The position numbers were made by a program, and so were the translations under genes. 42,538 bases of DNA from the NCBI GenBank assembly GCA_945952445.1, contig CAMFIG010000015.1:1-42538 (forward strand), written 5' to 3'. The notes under the pieces are model-generated. The model was given only the letters and a program-made list of their open reading frames with translations, made no database searches and was not told the origin of the DNA. Shown here one piece after another: positions 26,036 through 35,092 of this stretch (positions within the stretch are counted from its first letter, which is position 1; each line of letters starts with the position of its first letter). Source of the DNA: an uncultured Chlamydiae bacterium. GTDB lineage: Bacteria; Chlamydiota; Chlamydiia; Chlamydiales; Rhabdochlamydiaceae.

Positions 26036-27346
26036 ATTTCTTCGGATAAGCAGCAGCGCATGCGAGATCTCTTTGTCTTGCGCTGCTATTTTTTCTTCGA
26101 TTCCCTTGACACTTGTCATAACAGTAGAGTGGTCTCTATCAAAAAACTGCCCTATTTTTACGTAGGGCATCTTGAGTTCTATTCTGCAAAGATACATCGA
26201 TAGCTGTCTTGGAAGCGTATATTCATGGGTTTGGGATTTGCTGAGGATGTCTTTTGGTAGGAGAGAATAAAATCCCGCTACGGAAGAGAGGATCTTTTCT
26301 GGGGTTAAGATTTCCTTTTTTTCCTCTTCGATCAGATCCTGCAGCATATGGCGGACGATCGGCACTGTCAAAGTAGAAGTTTTTTGTAGAGAATGGCTTC
26401 TTAAAATGAGAGCTTCAAGTGCTTTGTGCAGGGACTTTACGTTAAAAGAGAACGTTTCTAGTAAAAATTGGAGCACCGTTTTAGAAAGCGGGAACGCAAG
26501 GGCGTCACAGCGTTGTTCGAGCATCTTGAGAAGGTCGTTTCCTTCTAACTTCCCAACCGATAAAGAAATCCCCCATTCAAAGCGGCTGATAAGTCGAGGT
26601 TCGATTTCTGAAAGAAGAGCGGCTGGAGAGTTTGCGCTTAATACGATCTGTTTGCCTTGCATGTGGAGTGTGTTAAATGTATGGAAAAACTCCTCTTGGG
26701 TGGCTGTCTTCTTTGCAAGAATTTGTACGTCGTCGAAGATAAGGACATCGATGTCTCGATGCGCTTGGCGGAACTCTTTCATATTGCTTGTTCGGATTGC
26801 TCTGACGACATTCTCTGTAAAAGTTTCCGCTTTGACATACAGTGTTTTTTTTTGCAATTCTTGGCATTGGAAAGCTGTAGCTTGCAAAAGGTGGGTCTTT
26901 CCACAGCAAGCGCTGCCATAGAGATAGATAGGATTGAATTGTCCTATAGAGTCTTTGCGGTCTAGTTGGCGGAGGAGTTCAAAGGCGATCTGGTTGTTGG
27001 GATTTGTCAGAAAAGTGTCGAACCGAAAACTGGGGGATAGCGCGTCTGTAAGAAGAGAAAAAGGAGGAAGGGGGGCTATTTTTTTCTTCTCTTTTGGGGC
27101 AGACTCTTGCAGGTTCGCATGGCTGATATGGACTTTGATCGGATGGAAATTGTTGTTGAGTAGTTTTTTTTTGGCTTTAGCGCGAACGTGTTCTTCAAAC
27201 CAGTCGATCAGAAGAGGATCAGGAGCTTCTAGGTAGAGGTTGCAAGCATCGAAATGAACAACTTGTAAGGGACGGAGCCATTTTTCTACGGTTTCCGTCC
27301 CTATTTCCTGTTGTAACGAGCTCAAAAAGAGATCCCATGCTTGCAT
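26024..27346 (-). CDS. dnaA: chromosomal replication initiator DnaA (DnaA1 type)
   Basis: 440 residues. Domain I (1-80) carries the usual W-x-x-P region (WLRPLQVVHF). The AAA+ core has Walker A GSACCGKTHLLQA and Walker B DVLIFDDVQ. Domain IV ends with KIGQFFDRDHSTVM, the DnaA-box-binding signature normally written GxxFGxRDHTTV. It opens DNA at the origin and loads the helicase. Chlamydiae carry two dnaA genes; the one beside yidC, as here, corresponds to the dnaA-yidC pair of Chlamydia. The Cys-Cys in the P-loop is unusual, but the GxxxxGKT pattern is kept. The gene follows yidC by six bases on the same strand. Confidence 0.95.
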   Translation of the reverse strand: MQAWDLFLSSLQQEIGTETVEKWLRPLQVVHFDACNLYLEAPDPLLIDWFEEHVRAKAKKKLLNNNFHPIKVHISHANLQESAPKEKKKIAPLPPFSLLTDALSPSFRFDTFLTNPNNQIAFELLRQLDRKDSIGQFNPIYLYGSACCGKTHLLQATAFQCQELQKKTLYVKAETFTENVVRAIRTSNMKEFRQAHRDIDVLIFDDVQILAKKTATQEEFFHTFNTLHMQGKQIVLSANSPAALLSEIEPRLISRFEWGISLSVGKLEGNDLLKMLEQRCDALAFPLSKTVLQFLLETFSFNVKSLHKALEALILRSHSLQKTSTLTVPIVRHMLQDLIEEEKKEILTPEKILSSVAGFYSLLPKDILSKSQTHEYTLPRQLSMYLCRIELKMPYVKIGQFFDRDHSTVMTSVKGIEEKIAAQDKEISHALLLIRRNLDA

Positions 27347-27352
27347 GGAGTG

Positions 27353-29233
27353 TTACCTCTTATTCGAGAGCACAATAGGAGCTTTTTTCCATTTTCTATT
27401 CATGAACCATTGCTGCAAAATTCCAAGGCCCATCGAGGAAAGCCAGTATATGTTCAAGCCTGAAGGGAAATGGTAGAACATCACGGTGAATACGATTACC
27501 ATGATATTGCCCATTGTTTTTTGTTGTTTTTGCTGGTCGGTAAGCAGTCTCTTGTCTTTTGGATAAGAAGCGGAGAGTTTTTGCTGCACATACATCACAG
27601 CTCCTAGGATGATCGGCAGCAGATGCAAGCTAGTCCCAAAAAAGAAGAGCGGGTAGTTCCAGCTAAAGACGACATCTGGAGAAGTGAGGTTGTCGATCCA
27701 TCCAGGGATGAAGCTTACTCCTCGCAGTTCAAAAGCTGACTTTAAAAGGTCGAACATTCCGATGAGGAACGGGATTTGGATCAGCATGGGCAAGCAGCCA
27801 GTAAGCGGGTTGACGCCGGTTTCTCTGTATAGAGCCACGACCTCCATCTGTGCTTTTTTGGGGTCTTTTTTGTACTTTTCTTGGATAGCTGTCACCTGTG
27901 GAGCGATCTGCTGCATACGGATCGAAGATTTGATCGACCATCCGTTTAAAGGATAGAGCATGATGCGCAGAGCAAGGGTTAACAAAATGATCGAAAATCC
28001 CCAGGAATGGGTTACCTTATAAAAGACTTTCATCAAGATAAAGAGGAACTTTGCGAAGGGCTCAGAAATAAAGGTAAACCATCCTTCAAAGCTAAGAGCC
28101 AAAGAAAAATGAGGGTTTTCTGCTTTTTGAGAGATGGTCTCATCGACGGTTTTAAAGACATCATCTTCATAAGGTCCTGCAAAGAGTCGGAATTTGACAG
28201 GCCCATTGGAGCGAAGAGGGACTAAAAAACTATAGCCCGGATATTTTTCTATGGGGTAGAGCTGGTATTCCGCATCGATGATAGACAGTCTTGTAGGGGC
28301 TTGGGCTCCTGCTAAGGTTTCTGTTTTAAAACCTTCCACGAGGCCTTCGATAGGCTGTAAGATTAACCCTAAAAATCCGTTGGCATTGCTGAGCCAAAGA
28401 GGAGTGATTGAGGAGTATGCGGTCATCGATTTAGGCAGAGAAAGCGACTCGACTTGAGGCTTGTTATTTCTTTGTTGGAGGTATTTTAATGTAGGAGAAA
28501 AATTGTCGGAGATGAGTTCAACCTCTGGGACTCCTGTTGTAAGCCAAAGACCTCTTGTATCTCCTTCGACTCGGACTTCTACCTCTAGGCAGTACGGAGT
28601 GTTTTTAGAGACGTCGGAAAGAGTGTATGTCTTTGTGATCTTGCGGCGCTCGTCAGAAGCTTCTAAAGAGAGTGTATTTTTATCAAATTGAGTGACTTTG
28701 TATTGAAGCAGATGCGTGCTTTCATCATCAGACACTATGTTGAATGCGTAGTGCTTTGGGGAAAAAGCGTAGAGAACATGCTCTTTGTCTGACATCACGT
28801 TGCGTCTTAAAAGAGGATAGTATCCCCCTGTTTTTCCTTCCGCATGTTTTTGCAGAGTTCCTTGGTCTAAAGACCAGTAAGAGGTAGAAGGAAAACGATC
28901 ATTGGCAGGATGTTTTTTTGCCAAGGTTTTATCAAACCCGATGGGTAAAACGATGCTTTGCTTGTTGGCTTCTGAAGCAAAAGGCAGGTTGATTTCAGAA
29001 ATGGCTCCTCCTATGCTGGAGCAGACAATCTGTTGGTATTCATTTTCCAATACGTAAAATTGAGAAGGTTCCTGTGGTGGAAGGGGGGCGGAAGGTGAGG
29101 TAGGTGTTTGCGTCGCTACGGGGACCGCTTGGGTTTTAGGCGCTTTATCTCCGCCTCGATCATAGAACCATTGATTGGCAAAGAATAAGGCTACAGTTAA
29201 TAAGATCACAAAGAGAATAGAGCGCTTGTCCAT
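27353..29233 (-). CDS. yidC: membrane protein insertase YidC
   Basis: 626 residues. A single N-terminal transmembrane segment (about 5-22) is followed by a Pro/Thr-rich linker, a large periplasmic beta domain (about 55-395) and a C-terminal five-segment core. The core contains the conserved arginine region RIMLYPLN, the coiled hairpin YKKDPKKAQ, GCLPMLIQIPFLIGMF, and FYHFPSGLNIYWLSS. It inserts and folds inner-membrane proteins. The periplasmic domain marks it as a Gram-negative YidC rather than an Oxa1/SpoIIIJ form. It is upstream of dnaA with a 6-bp gap, so the two are probably cotranscribed. Confidence 0.96.
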   Translation of the reverse strand: MDKRSILFVILLTVALFFANQWFYDRGGDKAPKTQAVPVATQTPTSPSAPLPPQEPSQFYVLENEYQQIVCSSIGGAISEINLPFASEANKQSIVLPIGFDKTLAKKHPANDRFPSTSYWSLDQGTLQKHAEGKTGGYYPLLRRNVMSDKEHVLYAFSPKHYAFNIVSDDESTHLLQYKVTQFDKNTLSLEASDERRKITKTYTLSDVSKNTPYCLEVEVRVEGDTRGLWLTTGVPEVELISDNFSPTLKYLQQRNNKPQVESLSLPKSMTAYSSITPLWLSNANGFLGLILQPIEGLVEGFKTETLAGAQAPTRLSIIDAEYQLYPIEKYPGYSFLVPLRSNGPVKFRLFAGPYEDDVFKTVDETISQKAENPHFSLALSFEGWFTFISEPFAKFLFILMKVFYKVTHSWGFSIILLTLALRIMLYPLNGWSIKSSIRMQQIAPQVTAIQEKYKKDPKKAQMEVVALYRETGVNPLTGCLPMLIQIPFLIGMFDLLKSAFELRGVSFIPGWIDNLTSPDVVFSWNYPLFFFGTSLHLLPIILGAVMYVQQKLSASYPKDKRLLTDQQKQQKTMGNIMVIVFTVMFYHFPSGLNIYWLSSMGLGILQQWFMNRKWKKAPIVLSNKR

Positions 29234-29328
29234 AGATTAGAGAATCCCTTGAAAAAAATTACGTAAATATAGCCATCTTAGCAGATAAAAAGATTAAATC
29301 CTAAGAAATTAGCAGGAAGCGATCTGCC

Positions 29329-31350
29329 TCAACGTTCGTGGAGGTTGCTTTTTTTCTCTAGGCGTCCGATGAGCTCTTTAAACTCGTCGCAGTTGCGTAC
29401 AAGATCCAGCCAGTCGTCTTGTATCATTTCTTCTACAGAAGGCAGAGCATCGTAAGTTTCTGCTTTGAAGAGAAGGCTTAAGGATTTTTCATGTTCGGAG
29501 AGCAGAGAATAGAGACAAGCTAAGTGATAATAGGCTTGCAAATTTCCATTTTTTGCAGCGGTTGTGAATTTGACTTCTGCATCGCGGTAGCATTGGTCCG
29601 CTTCCATCGCATCGCTTGTATACTGTGCAATATTGATCAACGCAATGCCAAGATCTAAAAGGACTTGGTCGTTGTCTTCTTCATGTTTTGAAGCGAGTTT
29701 AAAATAGTGTAGGGAGCGATAAAAAAGATCGATTTCCCCTTGAAGTTCTCCGAGATGCGAGAATGCAAGAGCCAAGTGGTGATGGATGTGAGGGAAGTCG
29801 GGGTCGATCATCAGAACATGGGAAAAGACTTCAATTGCTTTATGATAGTAGCTTGCTTCTTCGTGAAAATCCCCATAAAGATCAAGCGTGCATCCATAAT
29901 AGAAGAGCCAGTCAGGATGGAGATAGACAGCATTTTTTTGGATTGATAATGCTCTTTCAAATTCGGCTAGGGACTGTTCTAGAATTTTTTCATCATGGAT
30001 CAATTCTCCGAGTTTGGATAGTGCACGCGCATATTCTACGCGGAAATAGCTGTTACAGGGTTTTAAATCCACAGCTTTGGCAAAGAATCTCGTGGCCTTT
30101 TGTAAAGAATCAGTGTCTTGCTCTGAATGCCCCAGATGGGAATATGTACAGGCAATTGCATACCAAAGCGAGCTACAAGAACGATTGAGCGAAAGGCCTG
30201 TTTGGAATTTTTCAATGGCTTGATAGTGGTAATCTATGTCGGCAAAATATCTACCTAAACAGTTAAAATGATGTCCAAAAGATTCCCAAATCGCAGGGTC
30301 ATTTGATTCGAGATCTATCGCTTGCGAAAGTTTGTTTTCTCCTTCTTGGATGAGTTCTACCCTTTCTAGTTGTTCTCCAAGATAGGAAAGAGATTCTCCC
30401 CACAAGGCAAGGATATGAGGAGAAGAAGGGTTGCAAGCATGGGCTTTTTTGCATTTTTCTATGGCAAGCCGGAGCTTCTTGATATCTCGAGTCTGTTTTC
30501 CACTAAGACAGGCAAGCTTAGCCCAATTCAGGCAAATCTCGGCATCGAAGGGCCTCAGTTGAGAGGCTGAAGAGAAGCATTCACTGGCTTGAGAAAAGTG
30601 GTCTTCATCGTGGGTATATCCATAAAGAGCCTCTAAAGCTTTAGAAAGATTATTCCAGCCTTCAAAGCTGTCGGCAGAGCTAGAGATGGCGTGTTTGAAG
30701 CAGTGGATCGACTTTACGCACATTCGGACATCATTGATGCATTGAGCCAGGTTAAGACAGCAAAAGCCATATTGATTCCAAAATTCGGCAGGAAGGTGAT
30801 TTTGGGTAGCTGCAGCTTTTTGGAAGGCGTCTAAAGAGATCTGCCAGTCTAAAGCTTCTCCCGAGTGCAAGGCGACGGCTGTTTTAGTGTTTCCGTAGTC
30901 CCATAAAAGATCGGCTTGTTGATCAAGTCCCGCTGTATTAGATAAGGCAAGGGCTTTTTGCAGCTTTTCTTCAGACTCTAAAAAATAGTGGTGTTCTTGT
31001 GTTGATTGCCCTAGATGATATAGAGCAAGACCCCATAAATGCCAAGCTTGAAAATACTCAGGCATTAGAGAGACCGCCATTTTAAATTTTTTAGTAGCAA
31101 TGAGTAGAGTTTTTTCTTTTCCCTCTTCGCAGCCATATTCGAAGAGTGAAAGCCCTTGTTCAAAATATAATTTAGGGTTGTTGGGGTTGAGCTCGCAGGC
31201 TTTTTGGAAAAGGTCCATTCCTTTTCTTAATTCATGTCGGACGATCTCCATCTGTCCCTCATGGAGAAGGTGCTCAGAAAGCAAAATAGATGAAGAAAAA
31301 ATTTGCATTTCTTCCTGTCCGGACACGCTACTTGGAATGGTGTGACTCAT
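29329..31350 (-). CDS. large tetratricopeptide-repeat protein
   Basis: 673 residues made almost wholly of TPR-like helical pairs. Repeats of the form A-x-x-L-x-P-x-N/D are easy to see (ACELNPNNPKLYFEQG, AVSLMPEYFQAWHLWG, ASQLRPFDAEICLNWA, AIDLESNDPAIWESFG, AVDLKPCNSYFRVEYA). Many repeats are about 50 residues apart and include short insertions (for example TRDIKKLRLAIEKCKKA), a pattern known from chlamydial TPR proteins. No signal peptide or membrane segment is visible, so a cytosolic or secreted scaffold is likely. A Cys pattern is present but not metal-like. Partners cannot be read from the sequence. It is divergent from menI, with 212 bp between. Confidence 0.8.
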   Translation of the reverse strand: MSHTIPSSVSGQEEMQIFSSSILLSEHLLHEGQMEIVRHELRKGMDLFQKACELNPNNPKLYFEQGLSLFEYGCEEGKEKTLLIATKKFKMAVSLMPEYFQAWHLWGLALYHLGQSTQEHHYFLESEEKLQKALALSNTAGLDQQADLLWDYGNTKTAVALHSGEALDWQISLDAFQKAAATQNHLPAEFWNQYGFCCLNLAQCINDVRMCVKSIHCFKHAISSSADSFEGWNNLSKALEALYGYTHDEDHFSQASECFSSASQLRPFDAEICLNWAKLACLSGKQTRDIKKLRLAIEKCKKAHACNPSSPHILALWGESLSYLGEQLERVELIQEGENKLSQAIDLESNDPAIWESFGHHFNCLGRYFADIDYHYQAIEKFQTGLSLNRSCSSLWYAIACTYSHLGHSEQDTDSLQKATRFFAKAVDLKPCNSYFRVEYARALSKLGELIHDEKILEQSLAEFERALSIQKNAVYLHPDWLFYYGCTLDLYGDFHEEASYYHKAIEVFSHVLMIDPDFPHIHHHLALAFSHLGELQGEIDLFYRSLHYFKLASKHEEDNDQVLLDLGIALINIAQYTSDAMEADQCYRDAEVKFTTAAKNGNLQAYYHLACLYSLLSEHEKSLSLLFKAETYDALPSVEEMIQDDWLDLVRNCDEFKELIGRLEKKSNLHER

Positions 31351-31562
31351 CGCTTTATTCCCGGCTAAAAGTGAAGGTAATGTCGGATTATAGAAAAGGG
31401 GTTTTTTTTGTACAACAAACCCGAGAAAAAATGAATTTTGTAAGTAAAAAATAAAGGAGTGCAGTATTCTTAAAAGCTGAAGATGAAAGCCTTGCGATTG
31501 CAGTTCTTAACTAAAAATTAGTCTATGAATATAGAAAAACTTTGAATACAGGAAGAGACCTA

Positions 31563-31961
31563 ATGTTTACTTATTCTACAGTGATACGCCTGAGGGATAC
31601 GGATGCTACAGGGGTGATCTATTTTACGGAGCAGATGAGGTTAGCTCTTGAGGCTTTTGAAGCGTTTTTATTGCAAAGAGGGTGGCCTCTTAAAGATCTT
31701 CTGTCTTCTCCTTATTTGATGCCGATTGTGCATGCAGAAGCGGACTATTTGAGTGCTCTTTGTGTAGATGACCCTGTCAATGTGAAGCTTCGCATAGCAA
31801 AAGTGGGCGCTCGTTCTTTTTCTGTAGAGTATGAGATTTTCACAAAAGAGAGGTTAGCAGGCAAAGTACAGCTTGTGCACGCTTTTATCCGCAAGGGGGA
31901 AGATAAGGCTTGTGAAATTCCTCAGGAGTTTCGAGAAAAGCTATATTGCGATGCAAAATGA
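31563..31961 (+). CDS. menI: hot-dog thioesterase, probable DHNA-CoA thioesterase
   Basis: 132 residues of the 4HBT hot-dog family. The motif RLRDTDATGVIYFTEQMR near residues 9-26 holds the catalytic Asp pattern DxDxxGxxYF found in 4-hydroxybenzoyl-CoA-type thioesterases. Its place beside the men operon suggests that it cleaves 1,4-dihydroxy-2-naphthoyl-CoA, the step between MenB and MenA. I chose ATG 31563 because GGAAGAG lies just upstream; a TTG at 31542 would add seven residues. It converges with menE and the two coding regions overlap by 40 nt. The substrate is inferred from context, since hot-dog family members vary in specificity. Confidence 0.78.
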   Translation: MFTYSTVIRLRDTDATGVIYFTEQMRLALEAFEAFLLQRGWPLKDLLSSPYLMPIVHAEADYLSALCVDDPVNVKLRIAKVGARSFSVEYEIFTKERLAGKVQLVHAFIRKGEDKACEIPQEFREKLYCDAK

Positions 31962-33274
31962 AGGAAAGCCATACGGTCGACTTTCCAAGAAGATTGCAGA
32001 TGTTCAGGGAAGGGGAGTATATCTATGGGAAGGGCATAAGAGGGGAGCTTTTCTCGAAGGGATGCAGAGATTGCCTCTTTAGATAGTCTGCAAGACCCAT
32101 CGATGAAGGCGATAGGCCGCGATCCAAACTCAGGATCTTCGACGGGCACGGCAACGGCTTGCCAAACACCCTCGATTTCACAAAGCGCCTTTTCGATCTC
32201 TTCCGGATAGACATTTTCTCCGCCACAGATAAAGAGGTGGTCTTTTCTTCCTTTCCATATCAGAAAGCCTTCGGAAGACAAGTTCCCTAAGTCTTTTGTT
32301 GGGAACCATCCTTCCAGAGTCGAAGGACGGGTGATTCCTGAGGATCCGACATATCCTAAAAACAGACAGTCTCCTCGAACGAGGATTTCTCCGGTCTCAT
32401 CGATCTTGATATCTCGGTAAGGGAGGGGCTTGCCAAAGTGAAGAACGGGAGGATGAACCTCATGACAAGCCGTTGCAATTTGCGATGCCATCTCCGTCAT
32501 CCCATAGGTTGCAAAGAGCGGGATATTTTGTTTTATTCCCTGTATAAAAAGATCATAGGGGATAGGGGCGCCTCCGAGAAGGGCGCAACGCAAAAAGGGA
32601 AATTTTGGTTTTTCTTGTAAAAGGCGTATCAATTGGGTCGGGACAAAAGAGGCATGGGAGACCATAGGGTCTTGCAGGGCTTCTAAAAGAGGAGAAGAGC
32701 ATAAGGTGATGCTCTGCCCACTGGCTAAGCAGCGGAAGAGAATTGCAATCCCGCTCACATGGAATAGAGGAAGGGAAAGGAGCCAAGAGCTCGGCAGCTC
32801 AAGGTGAAGAGTAGAGAGGGTGCCCAACGCATTTTTATAAAAATTGTTAACAGAAAGGGCTGCTAGTTTGGGGGGGCCTTCACTCCCCGAGGTAAATAAA
32901 AGCAAAGTGGAAGGGGGAAGAGGATCTGGAGAGTGTCCCAAAGTTTGGATTGCAAGAGTTTCTTTGTCGATGAGATGGGTAAAAGAGGCTTTATGCAAAC
33001 GTTCTAAAAGCCGAAGATGAGGGATCCGGAAGCTACAAGGAGAGACGCTAGCGCCGATGTTCAAAAGAGCAAACAGCAGTAGAATGGAGGAGAGATCGCT
33101 ATAGGCAACAAAAGCAACCCGATCTTTTTGTGTGATCCCTTGTGCTCTTAGCGCTTTTTCGATATGCGATGTTTTTTCAAAGAGTTTTTCGTAGGAGATT
33201 GTGTTTTTTACGTCTCGCAATGCGATAGCTTGAGGGGGCGCACTGCGGCAGAGACTATCCCAAAGAGGATCCAT
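31922..33274 (-). CDS. menE: o-succinylbenzoate-CoA ligase MenE
   Basis: 450 residues of the ANL adenylate-forming family. LLLFTSGSEGPPK is the ATP-binding P-loop; FATYGMTEMASQ is the A4/A5 motif; GEILVRGDCLFLGYV and KDLGNLSSEGFLIWKGRKDHLFICGGENVYPEEIE are the A7-A8 region; WKVDR ends the protein with the catalytic-lysine-type tail. MenE activates o-succinylbenzoate to its CoA thioester. It is the last gene of the men operon, overlapping menC by 20 nt at its start and menI by 40 nt at its convergent end. Length is normal for the family. Confidence 0.92.
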   Translation of the reverse strand: MDPLWDSLCRSAPPQAIALRDVKNTISYEKLFEKTSHIEKALRAQGITQKDRVAFVAYSDLSSILLLFALLNIGASVSPCSFRIPHLRLLERLHKASFTHLIDKETLAIQTLGHSPDPLPPSTLLLFTSGSEGPPKLAALSVNNFYKNALGTLSTLHLELPSSWLLSLPLFHVSGIAILFRCLASGQSITLCSSPLLEALQDPMVSHASFVPTQLIRLLQEKPKFPFLRCALLGGAPIPYDLFIQGIKQNIPLFATYGMTEMASQIATACHEVHPPVLHFGKPLPYRDIKIDETGEILVRGDCLFLGYVGSSGITRPSTLEGWFPTKDLGNLSSEGFLIWKGRKDHLFICGGENVYPEEIEKALCEIEGVWQAVAVPVEDPEFGSRPIAFIDGSCRLSKEAISASLREKLPSYALPIDILPFPEHLQSSWKVDRMAFLHFASQYSFSRNS

Positions 33275-34235
33275 CGGCTACCTCGCGAAGGGTGGATAAG
33301 TCGACATGTAAGGGACTTGCGTGAATATACCCTTCATCTATCATATGGGGTGTTAACAGGAGATCTTGGTGCAAAAAACGATAGGTGTCAAGTCCTATAG
33401 CCATCTTCGGAAGAGCTAGTCGGTCAGCTAACCTGGCGATATGATAGATGCCGATGCCGCTTTCATAACTACTGCTTAAAATAGCTGGGATCTTAGATTT
33501 TGCATAGGGTGCGATCTTTTTAGCGCCGCCTAGCATCATAGGCTTGATCACCTGAGCGCATGCATAAGCCAATGGAGGAAAGCTTTGGCATCTTAGTGTT
33601 TCGTCGAGGGCTATAGGATAGGGAAATTGTGAGATCTCTTCTAAACAGCAAAGGGGTTCTTCTATATATTCGAAAGCATCATGAGGATATTTGCTGCAAA
33701 AAGAGAGGGCCTCACTTAAAGACCATTTTTGGTTGGCATCGATGCGCAAGATGACTTTTCCTATGAGCTGTTCTATCACAGCATGAGCTTCTTTGTTTGA
33801 TAAGGAAGAGATTTTTAGTTTCACATGGCGGTATTTTTTTTTAAAGATTTCAGGGATCTGTTCTTGGATTTCTGCAAAAGATCCTGTGAGCAGCGCTGCT
33901 AAAGGCATAGGACTTGGCAGGCTTTCATTTTGTAGAATAGAAAAAAGGGAGTCGAGTCCGAAGTCTACCGAGGGATATAGTGAAGATTGGCTTAGGATTT
34001 TATCTTTTTCATAGACAGAGCGGCACTGTAGAAGAGGAACTTTTAGATCAAGTAACTGCTTGGCTGTCTGAGAGAGAGTCTCTTGGCTCCATCCAGGAAG
34101 AGGGGAAGCTTCAGCCCATCCTGACTTTCCCTCTTTTGTTTCAGCATAGATCACAATGCCTTCTCTAGGTCCAATAGAAGAAAATTCGATTCTAAATAGA
34201 AACAAGCGGAATGTTTCTAAAATCACACCATCCAT
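33255..34235 (-). CDS. menC: o-succinylbenzoate synthase MenC
   Basis: 326 residues of the enolase superfamily. The catalytic set is complete: KLK in HVKLKIS, the metal ligands D in LRIDANQKWS, E in FEYIEEPL and D in IALDETLR, and the second lysine in QVIKPMMLGG. MenC dehydrates SHCHC to o-succinylbenzoate. I chose ATG 34235 (MDGVILE), giving normal length; the longer frame from 34364 would add 43 residues that run inside menA and look like non-coding shadow. The start overlaps the menA stop by 13 nt, pointing to coupled translation. Confidence 0.92.
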   Translation of the reverse strand: MDGVILETFRLFLFRIEFSSIGPREGIVIYAETKEGKSGWAEASPLPGWSQETLSQTAKQLLDLKVPLLQCRSVYEKDKILSQSSLYPSVDFGLDSLFSILQNESLPSPMPLAALLTGSFAEIQEQIPEIFKKKYRHVKLKISSLSNKEAHAVIEQLIGKVILRIDANQKWSLSEALSFCSKYPHDAFEYIEEPLCCLEEISQFPYPIALDETLRCQSFPPLAYACAQVIKPMMLGGAKKIAPYAKSKIPAILSSSYESGIGIYHIARLADRLALPKMAIGLDTYRFLHQDLLLTPHMIDEGYIHASPLHVDLSTLREVADGSSLG

Positions 34236-35092
34236 CCTATGCAAAACAGAAAAGAATAGAGAAATAGAACTTGCCCTGTCTTTGCAAGGATTAGGTTGTA
34301 TGTTTGGACATGGCGGGATGCGATGGCTCGGATGAGAGGGAATGCGGGGATCAGAAATAAGCAAGCAAGAAGAGAAAGGGGGTGGTCTTTGACAAAAAAG
34401 AATGGGGTAAAAAAGGCAAGAGTCATTAAAGCGATGTATTCTATTTTACCAAAAGTTTTACCGAAGCGAACTAAAAGGGTTTTTTTCTGAGAGAGGCGAT
34501 CTTCTTCGATATCTCTTAGGTTATTTACGACAAGGATTGCTGTAGAGATGGCTCCGGGCCCCACCCCTGCAATCCATAATGTAGAAGAAAAGTAATGGGT
34601 TTGTAGATAGTAAGAAGAGGCGACTGCTATGGGACCAAAGAATACAAAGACGAAGAGGTCGCCAAGCCCTAGGTAGGCTAAAGGAAAAGGCCCACCTGTA
34701 TAGATGACGCCGAGCAGCAGTGAGATCGCAAGTAAAAAGGCGATGGCAATTCCACCGTGCCAAACAAGATAGCATCCGCAGAGTGTAGTGAAAAGAAAAC
34801 TCAGAAAACAGGCTGCTTTCATTGTCTTTAAAGAGAGAAGACCTGCTTGTAGGGGGCGTATCGGGCCTTTTCTTTCCGCAGTATCAGCTCCTTTTAAGAA
34901 ATCGAAATAGTCATTGGCAAAATTGGTGCTAATCTGGATTCCAAGTCCTGTCAGCAGAGTCATCCAACAGAGAGTTCCGTGAAAATACCCGTCGGATAAA
35001 GCCATTGTGATCCCAATGAGGATTGGGCTAATGCTGGCTGCTAGTGTTTTGGGGCGTATGGCGGTAGTCCACAGGCGGAATGCAGCGATCAT
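34223..35092 (-). CDS. menA: 1,4-dihydroxy-2-naphthoate polyprenyltransferase MenA
   Basis: 289 residues, an integral membrane UbiA-family prenyltransferase with about eight hydrophobic segments. The first Asp-rich motif is NFANDYFDFLKGAD and the second NNLRDIEEDRLSQKKTL, which bind the polyprenyl diphosphate through magnesium. MenA joins the isoprenoid tail to DHNA to make demethylmenaquinone in the inner membrane. Its ATG is the base after the end of menB, with no gap, and menC starts within its end. The KGPIRPLQAGLLS segment is typical of MenA. Confidence 0.93.
   Translation of the reverse strand: MIAAFRLWTTAIRPKTLAASISPILIGITMALSDGYFHGTLCWMTLLTGLGIQISTNFANDYFDFLKGADTAERKGPIRPLQAGLLSLKTMKAACFLSFLFTTLCGCYLVWHGGIAIAFLLAISLLLGVIYTGGPFPLAYLGLGDLFVFVFFGPIAVASSYYLQTHYFSSTLWIAGVGPGAISTAILVVNNLRDIEEDRLSQKKTLLVRFGKTFGKIEYIALMTLAFFTPFFFVKDHPLSLLACLFLIPAFPLIRAIASRHVQTYNLILAKTGQVLFLYSFLFCIGWMV

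Noticed and set aside
26406-26921. A 171-residue open frame opposite dnaA
   Set aside because: Antisense to conserved AAA+ motifs of DnaA; no recognisable domain.
26024-27346. Replication origin next to dnaA
   Set aside because: I saw no cluster of TTATCCACA-like boxes or AT-rich unwinding element next to the gene, and in chlamydiae this dnaA copy need not mark the origin.
34236-34364. Longer N-terminus for MenC
   Set aside because: The 43 extra residues lie inside menA, are Pro- and Ser-rich, and are absent from the enolase-superfamily core; the ATG at 34235 gives normal length.
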